A DNA stretch of 64,000 bases, taken from Hippophae tibetana (lineage: Eukaryota > Streptophyta > Magnoliopsida > Rosales > Elaeagnaceae). The stretch's first letter is position 1. Every line of letters starts with the position of its first letter. The translations under genes and the position numbers were made by a program. Below the pieces are notes generated by a model, which saw only the letters and a program-made list of their open reading frames with translations, ran no database searches and was not told where the DNA came from. Below are positions 37,101 through 50,841 of this stretch, one piece after another. Where the stretch lies: contig CM072810.1 in assembly GCA_037013495.1 (NCBI GenBank), forward strand, positions 50,144,843-50,208,842, in the 5' to 3' direction.

Positions 37101-40100
37101 CAATCTGATTTGGCCCCACAAAGGAACCCCATTTTTGTACGCAAATTCTATCGTTTACATCATTTACCGAGGGTTTTAAGTGTTTGTCTCACAATTTCCG
37201 TTGTACTTAATTTTATTTTATTCAAAAGAGTCGTAAAGGAGATTTTGGTGCAAACAAAGGGTTCTTTATTTATGCGTTCAATCCATATCTATGCTTCCAA
37301 ATAACAAATAAGGGAAGAGAAAAAGAAAGGAGGCACTGTTCACATTTTAAAAAAGAGAAAAACATTTGATAAATCGCAATTTCAACTTTAAAAGATGATA
37401 ACTTTTGACTCGGGTATTGAAACGACTATATTATTATTTGAAACCGAACCTCTTAGTGATTCACACAATATGAGATGGCCTCAAATTTGGAATATCAATT
37501 TTGTACCTAAATTTGACCATTTACATCATTTATTGAGTGTTTTTAGTTTTTTGCACACCATTTCCGTTGTACTTACTTTCGATTTTATTCAAAAGATCCG
37601 TAAAGGAGATATTGGTGCAAAGAAAGAGTTCTTTATTTATGTGTTCAACACATATATATTCTTCCAAAAAAAATGAGTAAAGAAAAAGGAAAAAGCTACT
37701 GTTCCCATTTAAAAAAGGAACAAAACATTTGATAAATCGGAGTTCCAACTTTAAACGATGATAAAATTTTACTTGCATATCGAGACAACTATTTTAATAT
37801 ATCAAAATGAAGCCCGTACCGATTCAAAAAATCTGATGTGGCCCCACAAAGGAACCACATTTTGGTACCCAAATTCCATCGTTTAAATCATTTATCGAGG
37901 GTTTTAAGTGTTTGTCTAACCATTTCCGTTGTACTTACTTTCTATTATATTGAAAAGAGCCGTAAAGGAGATATTTGTCCAAACAAATTGTTCTTTATTT
38001 ATAAGTTAAATCAATATATATTATTCCAAAAAATTATGAGAAAAGTGAAAGGAAAAGGCTATTGTTCATATTTTAAAAAGGAACAAAACATGTGATAAAT
38101 CGGTGTTCCAAATTTAAAGGACGAAATTTTTTTTCTCTGTTATCGAAACAACTATTATAATATATCAAATTGAACCCCGTACCGTTTCAAAAAATCTGAT
38201 TTGGCCTCACAAAAGAACCCCATTTTTGTACGCAAATTCCATCGTTTACATCATTTACCGTAGGTTTTAAGTGTTTGTCTCACAATTTCCATTGTACTTA
38301 ATTTCTATTTTATTCAAAAGAGCCGTAAAGGAGATTTTGGTGCAAACAAAGGGTTATTTATTTATGCCTTCAATCAATATCTATGCTTCCAAATAACAAA
38401 TAAGGGAAGAGAAAAAGAAAGGAGGTACTGTTCACATTTTAAAAAAGAGAAAAACATTTGATAAATCGCAATTTCAACTTTAAAATATGATAACTTTTGA
38501 CTCGGGTATTGAAACGACTATCTTATTATTTGAAACCGAACCTCTTAGTGATTCACACAATATGAGATGGCCTCAAATTTGGAATATCATTTTTGTACCT
38601 AAATTTCACCATTTACATCATTTATTGAGGCTTTTTAGTTTTTTGCACACCATTTCCGTTGTACTTACTTTCGATTTTATTCAAAAGATCCGTAAATAAG
38701 ATATTGGTGCAAAGAAAGGGTTCATTATTTATGTGTTCAATACATATATATTCTTCCAAAAAAAATGAGTAAAGAAAAAGGAAAAGGCTACTGTTCCCAT
38801 TTAAAAAAGGAACAAAACATATGATAAATCGGAGTTCCAACTTTAACCGATGATAAAATTTTACTTGCATATCGAGACACCTATTTTAATATATCAAAAT
38901 GAAGCCCATACCGATTCAAAAAATCTGATGTGGCCCCACAAAGGAACCACATTTTTGTACCCAAATTCCATCGTTTACATCATTTACCGAGGGTTTTAAG
39001 TGTTTGTCTAACCATTTCCGTTGTACTTACTTTCTATTATATTGAAAAAAGCCGTAAAGGAGATATTTGTCCAAACAAATTGTTCTTTATTTATGAGTTA
39101 AATCAATATATATTATTCCAAAAAATTATGAGAAAAGTGAAAGGAAAAGGCTATTGTTCATATTTTAAAAAGGAACAAAACATGTGATAAATCGGTGTTC
39201 TAAATTTAAAGGACGAAATTTTTTTTATTCTGTTATCGAAACAACTATTATAATATATCAAATTGAAGCCCGTACCGTTTCAAACAATCTGATTTGGCCC
39301 CACAAAAGAACCCCATTTTTGTACGCAAATTCCATCGTTTACATCATTTACCGTGGGTTTTAAGTGTTTGTCTCACAATTTCCATTGTACTTAATTTCTA
39401 TTTTATTCAAAAGAGCCGTAAAGGAGATTTTGGTGCAAACAAAGGGTTCTTTATTTATGCGTTCAATCCATATCTATGCTTCCAAATAACAAATAAGGGA
39501 AGAGAAAAAGAAAGGAGGCACTGTTCACATTTTAAAAAAGAGAAAAACATTTGATAAATCGCAATTTCAACTTTAAAAGATGATAACTTTTGACTCGGGT
39601 ATTGAAACGACTATATTATTATTTGAAACTGAAGCTCTTAGTGATTCACACAATATGAGATGGCCTCAAATTTGGAATATCATTTTTGTACCTAAATTTC
39701 ACCATTTACATCATTTATTGAGGCTTTTTAGTTTTTTGCCCACCATTTCCGTTGTACTTACTTTCGATTTTATTCAAAAGATCCGTAAAGGAGATATTGG
39801 TGCAAAGAAAGGGTACTTTATTTATGTGTTCAATACATATATATTCTTCCAAAAAATTGAGTAAAGAAAAAGGAAAAGGCTACTGTTCCCGTTTAAAAAA
39901 GGAACAAAACATTTGATAAATCGGAGTTCCAACTTTAAACGACGATAAAATTTTACTTGCATATCGAGACAACTATTTTAATATATCAAAATGAAGCCCG
40001 TACCGATTCAAAAAATCTGATGTGGCCCCACAAAGGAACCACATTTTGGTACCCAAATTCCATCGTTTACATCATTTTCCGAGGGTTTTAAGTGTTTGTC

Positions 40101-41758
40101 TAACCATTCCGTTGTACTTACTTTCTATTATATTGAAAAGAGCCGTAAAGGAGATATTTGTCCAAACATATTGTTCTTTATTTATGAGTTAAATCAATAT
40201 ATATTATTCCAAAAAATTATGAGAAAAGTGAAAGGAAAAGGCTATTGTTCATATTTTAAAAAGGAATAAAACATGTGATAAATCGGTGTTCCAAATTTAA
40301 AGGACGAAATTTTTTTACTCTGTTATCGAAACAACTATTATAATATATCAAATTGAAGCCCGTACCGATTCAAACAATCTGATTTGGCCCCACAAAAGAA
40401 CCCCATTTTTGTACGCAAATTCCATCGTTTACATCATTTACCGTGGGTTTTAAGTGTTTGTCTCACAATTTCCATTGTACTTAATTTCTATTTTATTCAA
40501 AAGATCCGTAAAGGAGATTTTGGTGCAAACAAAGGGTTCTTTATTTATGCCTTCAATCAATATCTATGCTTCCAAATAACAAAGAAGGGAAGGGAAAAAG
40601 AAAGGAGGTACTGTTCACATTTTGAAAAAGAGAAAAACATTTGATAAATGGCAATTTCAACTTTAAAAGATGATAACTTTTGACTCGGGTATTGAAACAA
40701 CTATATTATTATTTGAAACCGAAGCTATTAGTGATTCACAAAATATGAGATGGCCTCAAATTTGGAATATCATTTTTGTACCTAAATTTCACCATTTACA
40801 TCATTTATTGAGGCTTTTTAGTTTTTTGCCCACCATTTCCGTTGTACTTACTTTCGATTTTATTCAAAAGATCCGTAAAGGAGATATTAGTGCAAAGAAA
40901 GGGTACTTTATTTATGTGTTCAATACATATATATTCTTCCAAAAAAATGAGTAAAGAAAAAGGAAAACGGTACTGTTCCCATTTAAAAAAGGAACAAAAC
41001 ATTTGATAAATCGGAGTTCCAACTTTAAACGACGATAAAATTTTACTTGCATATCGAGACAACTATTTTAATATATCAAAATGAAGCCCGTACCGATTCA
41101 AAAAATCGGATGTGGCCCCACAAAGGAACCACATTTTTGTACCCAAATTCCATCGTTTACATCATTTACCGAGGGTTTTAAGTGTTTGTCCCACCATTTC
41201 CGTTGTACTTACTTTCTATTATATTGAAAAGAGCCGTAAAGGAGATATTTGTTCAAACAAATTGTTCTTTATTTATGTGTTAAATCAATATATATTCTTC
41301 CAAAAAAATGAGAAAAGTGAAAGGAAAAGGCTATTGTTCCCATTTTAAAACGGAACAAAACATGTGATAAATCGGTGTTCCAAATTTAAAGGACGAAATT
41401 TTTTTACTCTGTTATCGAAACAACTATTATAATATATCAAATTGAAGCCCGTACCGATTCAAACAATCTGATTTGGCACCACAAAAGAACCCCATTTTTG
41501 TACGCAAATTCCATCGTTTACATCATTTACCGTGGGTTTTAAGTGTTTGTCTCACAATTTCCATTGTACTTAATTTCTATTTTATTCAAAAGATCCGTAA
41601 AGGAGATTTTGGTGCAAACAAAGGGTTCTTTATTTATGCCTTCAATCAATATCTATGCTTCCAAATAACAAAGAAGGGAAGGGAAAAAGAAAGGAGGTAC
41701 TGTTCACATTTTTAAAAAGAGAAAAACATTTGATAAATGGCAATTTCAACTTTAAAAG
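34117..41758. repeat. Seven trimeric HORs (starts 34117 to 40670)
   Basis: The starts are 34117, 35212, 36303, 37395, 38487, 39580 and 40670. Most B monomers here carry GTCTAACC and the tail CATGTGATAAATCGGTG, which is not seen before about 27.7 kb. Many C monomers carry TCCATTGTACTTAATTTC instead of the usual TCCGTTGTACTTACTTTC. Two single-HOR tandem duplications (near 35.8-37.9 and 40.3-42.2 kb) fall in or across this block. Confidence 0.9.
35790..37970. repeat. 1,092-base tandem duplication of one HOR
   Basis: Copies near 35.79-36.88 and 36.88-37.97 kb are almost identical. Both have the private variants ACTTAATTTTATTTTATTC, GGAGGCACTGTTC, GAACCTCTTAGTG, TTGAGTGTTTTTAG and ACATGTTATAAATCGG. 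The junction lies inside a B monomer. The exact limits need an alignment. Confidence 0.8.
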
Positions 41759-42200
41759 ATGATAACTTTTGACTCGGGTATTGAAACAACTATATTATTA
41801 TTTGAAACCGAAGCTATTAGTGATTCACAAAATATGAGATGGCCTCAAATTTGGAATATCATTTTTGTACCTAAATTTCACCATTTACATCATTTATTGA
41901 GGCTTTTTAGTTTTTTGCCCACCATTTCCGTTGTACTTACTTTCGATTTTATTCAAAAGATCCGTAAAGGAGATATTAGTGCAAAGAAAGGGTACTTTAT
42001 TTATGTGTTCAATACATATATATTCTTCCAAAAAAATGAGTAAAGAAAAAGGAAAACGGTACTGTTCCCATTTAAAAAAGGAACAAAACATTTGATAAAT
42101 CGGAGTTCCAACTTTAAACGACAATAAAATTTTACTTGCATATCGAGACAAGTATTTTAATATATCAAAATGAAGCCCGTACCGATTCCAAAAATCTGAT
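40340..42200. repeat. 1,089-base duplication of one HOR
   Basis: The C-plus-A part at about 40.34-41.1 kb recurs at about 41.43-42.2 kb. Shared private variants include AAATGGCAATTTCAAC, GAAGCTATTAGTGATTC, GATATTAGTGCAAAG, AAAGAAGGGAAGGG and GGAAAACGGTACTG. The B monomer between the copies (near 41.1 kb) belongs to the same variant as the one near 46.2 kb, so the block is mosaic. Confidence 0.75.
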
Positions 42201-42486
42201 GTGGCCCCACAAAGGAACCACATTTTTGTACCCAAACTCCATCGTTTATATTATTTACCGAGGGTTTTAAATGTTTGTCTCACAATTTCCGTTGTACTTA
42301 ATTTCTATTTTATTCAAAAGTGCCGTAAAGGATATTTTGGTGCAAACAAAGGGTTCTTGATTTATGCCTTCAATCAATATCTATGCTTCCAAATAACAAA
42401 TAAGGGAAGAGAAAAAGAAAGGAGGTACTGTTCACATTTTAAAAAAGAGAAAAACATTTGATAAATCGCAATTTCAACTTTAAAAG
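41759..42486. repeat. Dimeric HOR (A plus B/C hybrid), 728 bases
   Basis: A (41759-42120) is followed by one monomer at 42121-42486 that begins as B (TTGCATATCGAGAC, CTGATGTGGCC, TACCCAAACTCC) and ends as C (CTCACAATTTCC, GGATATTTTGGTGC, ATCTATGCTTCC). The exchange lies between about 42237 and 42281. The unit equals a trimer that lost one monomer length by B-C exchange. Confidence 0.9.
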
Positions 42487-45400
42487 ATGATAACTTTTGA
42501 CTCGGGTATTGAACCGACTATATTATTATTTGAAACCGATGCTCTTACTTATTCACACAATATGAGATGGAATCAAATTTGGAATATCATTTTTGTACCT
42601 AAATTTCACCATTTACATAATTTATTGAGGCTTTTTAGTTTTTTGCCCACCATATCCGTTGTACTTACTTTCGATTTTAATCAAAAGATCCGTAAAGGAG
42701 ATATTGGTGCAAACAAAGGGTTCTTTATTTATGTGTTCAATAAATATATATTCTTCCAAAAAAATGAGTAAAGAAAAAGGAAAAGGCTACTGTTCCCATT
42801 TAAAAAGGAACAAAACATTTGATAAATCGGAGTTCCAACTTTAAACGACGATAAAAGTTTACATGCATATCGAGACAACTATTATAATATATCAAAATGA
42901 AGCCCGTACCGATTAAAAAAATCTTATGTGGCCCCACAAAGGAACCACATTTTTGTACATAAATTGCATCGTTTACATCATTTACCGAGGGTTTTAAGTG
43001 TTTGTCTCACCATTTCCGTTGTACTTACTTTCTATTATATTGAAAAGAGCCGTAAAGGAGATATTTGTGCAAACAAATTGTTCTTTATTTATGTGTTAAA
43101 TCAATATATATTCTTGTAATAAAAATATGAGAAAAGTGAAAGGAAAAGGCTATTGTTCCCATTTTAAAAAGGAACAAAACATTTGATAAATCGGAGTTCC
43201 AACATTAAAGGACGATAAATTTTTACTCTGTTTTCGAAACAACTATTATAATATATCAAAATGAAGCCCGTACGGATTGAAACAATCTGATTTGGCCCCA
43301 AAAAGGAAACACATTTTTGTACGCAAATTTCATTGTTTACATCATTTACCGAGGGTTTTAAGTGTTTGTCTCACAATTTCCGTTGTACTTATTTTCTATT
43401 TTATTCAAAAGAGCCTTAAAGGAGATTTTGGTGAAAACAAAGCGTTCTTTATTTATGCGTTCAATCAATATCTATGCTTCCAAATAACAAGTAAGGGAAG
43501 AGAAAAAGAAAGGAGGTACTGTTCACATTTTAAAAAAGAATAGAACATTTGATAAATCGCAATATCAACTTTAAAAGATGATAACTTTTGACTCGGGTAT
43601 TGAAATGACTATAATATTATATGAAACCGAAGCCCTTACCGATTCACACAATATGAGATGGCCTCAAATTTGGAATATCATTTTTGTACCTAAATTTCAC
43701 CATTTACATCATTTATTGAGGCTTTTTAGTTTTTTGCCCACCATTTCCGTTGCACTTACTTACGATTTTATTCAAAAGATCCGTAAAGGAAATATTGGTG
43801 CAAACAAAGGGTTCTTTATTTATGTGTTCAATACATATATATTTTTCCAAAAAAATGTGTAAAGAAAAATGAAAAGGCTACTCTGCCCATTTAAAAAAGG
43901 AACAAAACATTTGATAAATCGGAGTTCCAACTTTAAACGACGATAAAGTTTTACATGCATATCGAGAAAACTATTTCAATATATCAAAATGAAGCCCGTA
44001 CCGATTCAAAAAATCTTATTTGGCCTATAGAGGAACCACATTTTTGTACCCAAATTCCATCGTTTACATCATTTACCGAGGGTTTTAAGTGTTTGTCCCA
44101 CCATTTCCGTTTTACTTATTTCTATTATATTGAAAAGAGCCGTAAAGGAGATATTTGTCCAAACAAATTGTTCTTTATTTATGTGTTAAATCAATATATA
44201 TTCTTCCAAAAAAATGAGAAAAGTGAAAGGAAAAGGCTATTGTTCCCATTTTAAAAGGAACAAAACATGTGATAAATCGGTGTTCCAACTTTAAAGGACG
44301 ATAAATTTTTACTCTGTTATCGAAACAACTATTATAATATATCAAATTGAAGCCTGTACCAATTCAAACAATCTGATTTGGCCCCACAAAGGAACCCCAT
44401 TTTTGTACGCAAATTCCATCCTTTACATCATTTACCGAGGGTTTTAAGTGTTTGTCTCACAATTTTTGTTGTACTTACTTTCTATTTTATTCAAAAGAGC
44501 CGTAAAGGAGATTTTGGTGCAAACAAAGGGTTCTTTATTTCTGCGTTCAATCAATATCTATGCTTCCATATATCAAATAAGTGAAGAGAAAAAGAAAGGA
44601 GGTACTGTTCACATTTTAAAAAAGAATAAAACATTTGATAAATCGCAATTTCAACTTTAAAAGAGATAACTTTTGACTCGGGTATTGAAACGACTATATT
44701 ATTATATGAAACCGAAGCTCTTAGCGATTCACACAATATGAAATCTCCTCAAATTTGGAATATCATTTTTGTTTCTAAATTTCACCATTTATATCATTTA
44801 TTGAGGGTTTTTAGTTTTTTCCCACCATTTCCGTTGTACTTACTTTCAATTTTAATCAAAAGATCCGTAAAGGAGATATTGGTGCAAACAAAGGGTCCTT
44901 TATTTATGTGTTCAATACATATATATTCTTCCAAAAAAAATGAGTAAAGAAAAAGGAAAAGGCTACTTTTCCCATTTAAAAAAGGAACAAAACATTTGAT
45001 AAATCGGAGTTCCAACTTTAAACGACGATAATGTTTTACATGCATATCGAGACAACTATTTTAATATATCAAAATGAAGCCCTTACCGATTCAAAAAATC
45101 TGATGTGGCCCCATAGAGGAACCATATTTTTGTACCCAAATTCCATCGTTTACATCATTTACTAAGGGTTTTAAGTGTTTGTCCCACCATTTCCGTTGTA
45201 CTTATTTCTATTATATTGAAAAGAGCCATAAAGGAGATATTTGTCCAAAAATATTGTTCTTTATTTATGTGTTAAATCAATATATATTCTTCCAAAAAAA
45301 ATATGAGAAAAGTGAAAGGAAAAGGCTATTGTTCCCATTTTAAAAAGGAACAAAACATTTGATAAATCGGAGTTCCAACATTAAAGGACGAAAAAGTTTT

Positions 45401-48400
45401 ATTCTGTTATCGAAATAACTATTATTATATATGAATATGAATCCCGTACCGATTCAAACAATCTGATTTGGCCCCAAAAAGGAACCACATTTTTGTACTC
45501 AAATTCCATCGTTTACATCATTTACCGAGGGTTTTAAGTGTTTGTCTCACAATTTCCATTGTACTTACTTTCTATTTTATTCAAAAGTGCCGTAAAGAAG
45601 ATTTTTGTGCAAACAAAGGGTTCTTTATTTATGAGTTCAATCAATATCTATGCTTCCAAAAAACAAATATGGGAAGAGAAAAAGAAAGGAGGTATTGTTC
45701 ACATTTTAAAAAAGAATAAAACATTTGATATATCGCAATTTCAACTTTAAAAGATGATAACTTTTGACTCGGGTATTGAAACGACTATATTATTATATGA
45801 AACCGAAGCACATAGCGATTCACACAATATGAGATGGCCTCAAATTTGGAATATCATTTTGGTACCTAAATTTCACCATTTACATCATTTATTGAGGCTT
45901 TTTAGTTTTTTGCCCACCATTTCCGTTGCACTTACTTTCGATTTTATTCAAAAGATCCGTAAAGGAAATATTGGTGCAAACAAAGGGTTCTTTATTTATT
46001 TGTTCAATACATATATATTCTTCCAAAAAAAATGAGTAAATAAAAAGGAAAAGGCTACTGTTCAAATTTAAAAAAGCAACAAAACATTTGATAAATCGGA
46101 GTTCCAACTTTAAACGACGATAAAATTTTACTTGCATCTCGAGACAACTATTTTAATATATCAAAATGAAGCCCGTACCGATTCAAAAAATCTGATGTGG
46201 CCCCACAAAGGAACCACATTTTTGTACCCAAATTCCATCGTTTACATCATTTACCGAGGGTTTTAAGTGTTTGTCCCACCATTTCCGTTGTACTTACTTT
46301 CTATTATATTGAAAAGAGCCGTAAAGGAGATATTTGTTCAAACAAATTGTTCTTTATTTATGTGTTAAATCAATATATATTCTTCCAAAAAAATGAGAAA
46401 AGTGAAAGGAAAAGGCTATTGTTCCCATTTTAAAAAGGAACAAAACATGTGATAAATCGGTGTTCCAACTTTAAAGGACGATAAATTTTTACTCTGTTAT
46501 CGAAACAACTAATATAATATATCAAATTGAAGCCCGTACCGATTCAAACTATCTGATTTGGCCCCACAAAGAAACCACATTTTTGTACGCAAATTCCATC
46601 GTTTACATCATTTACCGAGGGTTTTAAGTGTTTGTCTCACAATTTCCGTTGTACTTACTTTCTATTTTATTCAAAAGTGCCGTAAAGAAGATTTTTGTGC
46701 AAACAAAGGTTTCTTTATTTATGCATTCAATCAATATCTATGCTTCCAACAAACAAATAAGGGAAGAGAAAAAGAAAGGAGGTATTGTTCACATTTTAAA
46801 AAAGAATAAAACATTTGATAAATCGCAATTTCAACATTAAAAGATGATAACTTTTGAGTCGGGTATTGAAACGACTATATTATTATATGAAACCGAAGCA
46901 CTTAGCGATTCACACAAAATGAGATGGCCTCAAATTTGGAATATCATTTTTGTGCCTAAATTTCACCATTTACATCATTTATTGAGGGTTTTTAGTTTTT
47001 TCCCACCATTTCCGTTGTACTTACTTTTGATTTTAAACAAAAGTTCCGTAAATGAGATATTGGTCCAAACAAAGGGTCCTTTATTTATGTGTTCAATACA
47101 TATATATTCTTCCAAAAAAATGATTAAAGAAAAAGGAAAAGGCTACTGTTCCCATTTAAAAAAGGAACAAAACATTTGATAAATCGGAGTTCCAACATTA
47201 AACGAGGATAAGTTTTACATGCATATCGAGACAACTATTTTAATATATTAAAATGAAGCCCATACCGATTCAAAAAATCTGATGTGGCCCCACAAAGGAA
47301 CCACATTTTTGTACCCAAATTCCATCGTTTACATCATTTACCGAGGTTTTTAAGTGTTTGTCTCACCATTTCCATTGTACTTACTTTCTATTATATTGAA
47401 AAGAGCCGTAAAGGAGATATTTGTTCAAACAAATTGTTCTTTATTTATGTGTTAAATCAATATATATTCTTCCAAAAAAATGAGAAAAGTGAAAGGAAAA
47501 GGCTATTGTTCCCATTTTAAAAAGGAACAAAACATGTGATAAATCGGTGTTCCAACTTTAAAGGACGATAAATTTTTACACTGTTATCGAAACAACTATT
47601 ATAATATATCAAATTGAATCCCGTACCGATTCAAACAATCTGATTTGGCCCCACAAAGGAACCACATTTTTGTACACAAATTCCATCGTTTACATCATTT
47701 ACCGAGGGTTTTAAGTGTTTGTCTCACAATTTCCATTGTACTTACTTTCTATTTTATTCAAAAGTGCCGTAAAGAAGATTTTTGTGCAAACAAAGGGTTC
47801 TTTATTTATGCGTTCAATCAATATCTATGCTTCCAAAAAACAAATAAGGGAAGAGAAAAAGAAAGGCGGTATTGTTCACATTTTAAAAAAGAATAAAACA
47901 TTTCATAAATCGCAATTTCAACTTTAAAAGATGATAACTCTTGACTCGGGTATTGAAACGACTATATTATTATATGAAACCGAAGCACTTAGGGATTCAC
48001 ACAATATGAGATGGCCTCAAATTTGGAATATAATTTTTGTACCTAAATTTCACCATTTACATCATTTATTGAGGCTTTTTAGTTTTTTGCCCACCATTTC
48101 CGTTGCACTTACTTTCGATTTTATTCAAAAGATCCATAAAGGAAATATTGGTGCAAACAAAGGGTTCTTTATTTATTTGTTCAATACAAATATATTCTTC
48201 CAAAAAAAATGAGTAAAGAAAAAGGAAAAAGCTACTGTTCAAATTTAAAAAAGGAACAAATCATTTGATAAATCGGAGTTCCAACTTTAAATGACGATAA
48301 AATTTTACTTGCATATCGAGACAACTATTTTAATATATCAAAATGAAGCCCGTACCGATTCAAAAAATCTGATGTGGCCCCACAAAGGAACCAAATTTTT

Positions 48401-49021
48401 GTACCCAAATTCCATCGTTTACATCATTTACCGAGGGTTTTAAGTGTTTGTCCCACAATTTCCGTTTTACTTATTTCTATTATATTGAAAAGAGCCGTAA
48501 AGGAGATATTTGTCCAAACAAATTGTTCTTTATTAATGTGTTAAATCAATATATATTCTTCCAAAAAAAAATGAGAAAAGTGAAAGGAAATTGCTATTGT
48601 TCCTATTTTAAAAAGGAACAAAACATTTGATAAAGCGGAGTTCCAACTTTAAAGGACGATAAAGTTTTACTCTGTTATCGAAACAACTATTATAATATAT
48701 CAAATTGAATCCCGTACCGATTAGAACAATCTGAATTGGCCCCACAAAGGAACCCCATTTTTGTACGCAAATTCCATCGTTTACATCATTTACCGAGGGT
48801 TTTAAGTGTTTGTCTCACAATTTCCGTTGTACTTACTTTCTATTTTATTCAAAAGAGCCGTAAAGAAGATTTTGGTGCAAACAAAGGGTTCTTTATTTAT
48901 GCGTTCAATCAATATCTATGCTTCCAAAAAACAAATAAGGGAAGAGAAAAGGAAAGGAGGTACTGTTCACAATTTAAAAAAGAATAAAACATTTGATAAA
49001 TCGCAATTTCAACTTTAAAAG
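42487..49021. repeat. Six trimeric HORs (starts 42487 to 47931)
   Basis: The starts are 42487, 43578, 44664, 45754, 46844 and 47931. Spacing is shorter than elsewhere at two of them (1,086 and 1,087). The A start at 44664 has a two-base deletion (AAAGAGATAAC for AAAGATGATAAC). Several A monomers here carry CCGTTGCACTTAC. Others have lost one G in the TTTTTTGCCCACC run, giving TTTTTTCCCACC. Confidence 0.9.
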
Positions 49022-49750
49022 ATGATAACTTTTGACTCGGGTATTGAAACGACTATATTATTATATGAAACCGAAGCTCTTAGCGATTCACACAATATGA
49101 GATGGCCTCAAATTTGGAATATCATTTTTGTACCTAACTTTCACCATTTACATCATTTATTGAGGGTTTTTAGTTTTTTTCCCACCATTTCCGTTGTACT
49201 TACTTTCGATTTTATTCAAAAGAGCCGTAAAGGAGATATTGGTGCAAACAAAGGGTCCTTTATTTATGTGTTAAATCCCTATATATTCTTCCAAAAACAA
49301 TGAGTAAAGAAAAAGGAAAAGGCTACTGTTCCCATTTAAAAAAGGAACAAAACATTTGATAAATCGGAGTTCCAACTTTAAACGACTATAACATTTTACT
49401 TGCATATCGAGACAACTATTTTAATATATCAAAATGAAGCCCGTACCGATTCCAAAAATTTGATGTGGCCCCACAAAGGAACCACATTTTTGTACCCAAA
49501 TTCCATCATTTACATCATTTACCGAGGGTTTTAAATGTTTGTCTAACAATTTCCGTTGTACTTAATTTCTATTTTATTCAAAAGTGCCGTAAAGGAGATT
49601 TTGGTGCAAACAAAGGGTTCTTTATTTATGCGTTCAATCAATATCTATGCTTCCAAATAACAAATAAGGGAAGAGAAAAAGAAAGGAGGTATTGTTCACA
49701 TTTTAAAAAAGAATAAAACATTTGATAAATCGCAATTTCAACTTTAAAAG
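49022..49750. repeat. Dimeric HOR (A plus B/C hybrid), 729 bases
   Basis: The hybrid at 49385-49750 begins with the B marks TTGCATATCGAGAC and TTGATGTGGCCCC. It then shows GTCTAACAATTTCC near 49,541, where the B form CTAAC runs directly into the C form AATTTCC. It ends as C. The variants AAATGTTTGTCT, TTAATTTCTATTTTATTC and AAAAGTGCCGTAAAGG link it to the hybrids at 42121 and 59493. Confidence 0.9.
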
Positions 49751-50841
49751 ATGATAACTCTTGACTCGGGTATTGAAACGACTATATTATTATATGAAAC
49801 AGAAGCACTTAGCGATTCACACAATATGAGATGGTCTCAAATTTGGAATATCATTTTTGTACCTAATTTTCACCATTTACATCATTTATTGAGGCTTTTT
49901 AGTTTTTTGCCCGCCATTTCCGTTGCACTTACTTTCGATTTTATTCAAAAGATCCGTAAAGGAAATTTTGGTGCAAACAAAGGTTTCTTTATTTATTTGT
50001 TCAATACATATATATTCTTCCAAAAAAAATGAGTAAAGAAAAAGGAAAAGGCTACTGTTCAAATTTAAAAAAGGAACAAAATATTTGAAAAAATTGGAGT
50101 TCCAACTTTAAACGACTATAACATTTTACTTGCATATCGAGACAACTATTTAAATATATCAAAATGAAGCTCGTACCGATTCAAAAAATCTGATGTGGCC
50201 CCACAAAGGAACCACATTTTTGTACCCAAATTCCATCGTTTATATCATTTACCGAGGGTTTTAAGTGTTTGTCCCACCATTTCCGTTGTACTTATTTCTA
50301 TTATATTGAAAAGAGCCGTAAAGGAGATATTTGTCCTAACAAATTGTTCTTTATTTATGTGTTAAATCAATATATATTCTTCCAAAAAAAATGAGAAAAG
50401 TGAAAGGAATAGGCTATTGTTCCTATTTTAAAAAGGAACAAAACATTTGATAAATCGGAGTTCCAACTTTAAAGGACAATAAATTTTTACTCTCTTATCG
50501 AAACAACTATTATAATATATCAAATTGAAGCCCGTACCGATTCAAACAATCTGATTTGGCCCCACAAAGGAACCCCATTTTTGTACGCAAATTCCATCGT
50601 TTACATCATTTACCGATGGTTTTAAGTGTTTGTCTCACAATTTCCGTTGTACTTACTTTCTATTTTATTCAAAAGTGCCGTAAAGAATATTTTTGTGCAA
50701 ACAAAGGGTTCCTTATTTATGCGTTCAATCAATATCTATGCTTCCAAATAACAAATAAGGGAAGAGAAAAAGAAAGGAGGTACTGTTCACAATTTAAAAA
50801 AGAATAAAACCTTTGATAAATCGCAATTTCAAATTTAAAAG
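49751..50841. repeat. Regular trimeric HOR
   Basis: An ordinary A-B-C unit of 1,091 bases between two irregular regions. Its A monomer has CGTTGCACTTAC and AGAAGCACTTAGCG, and B has CTTATTTCTATTATATTG (a short deletion). Very similar A sequence reappears at 55882 and 59859. Confidence 0.88.
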
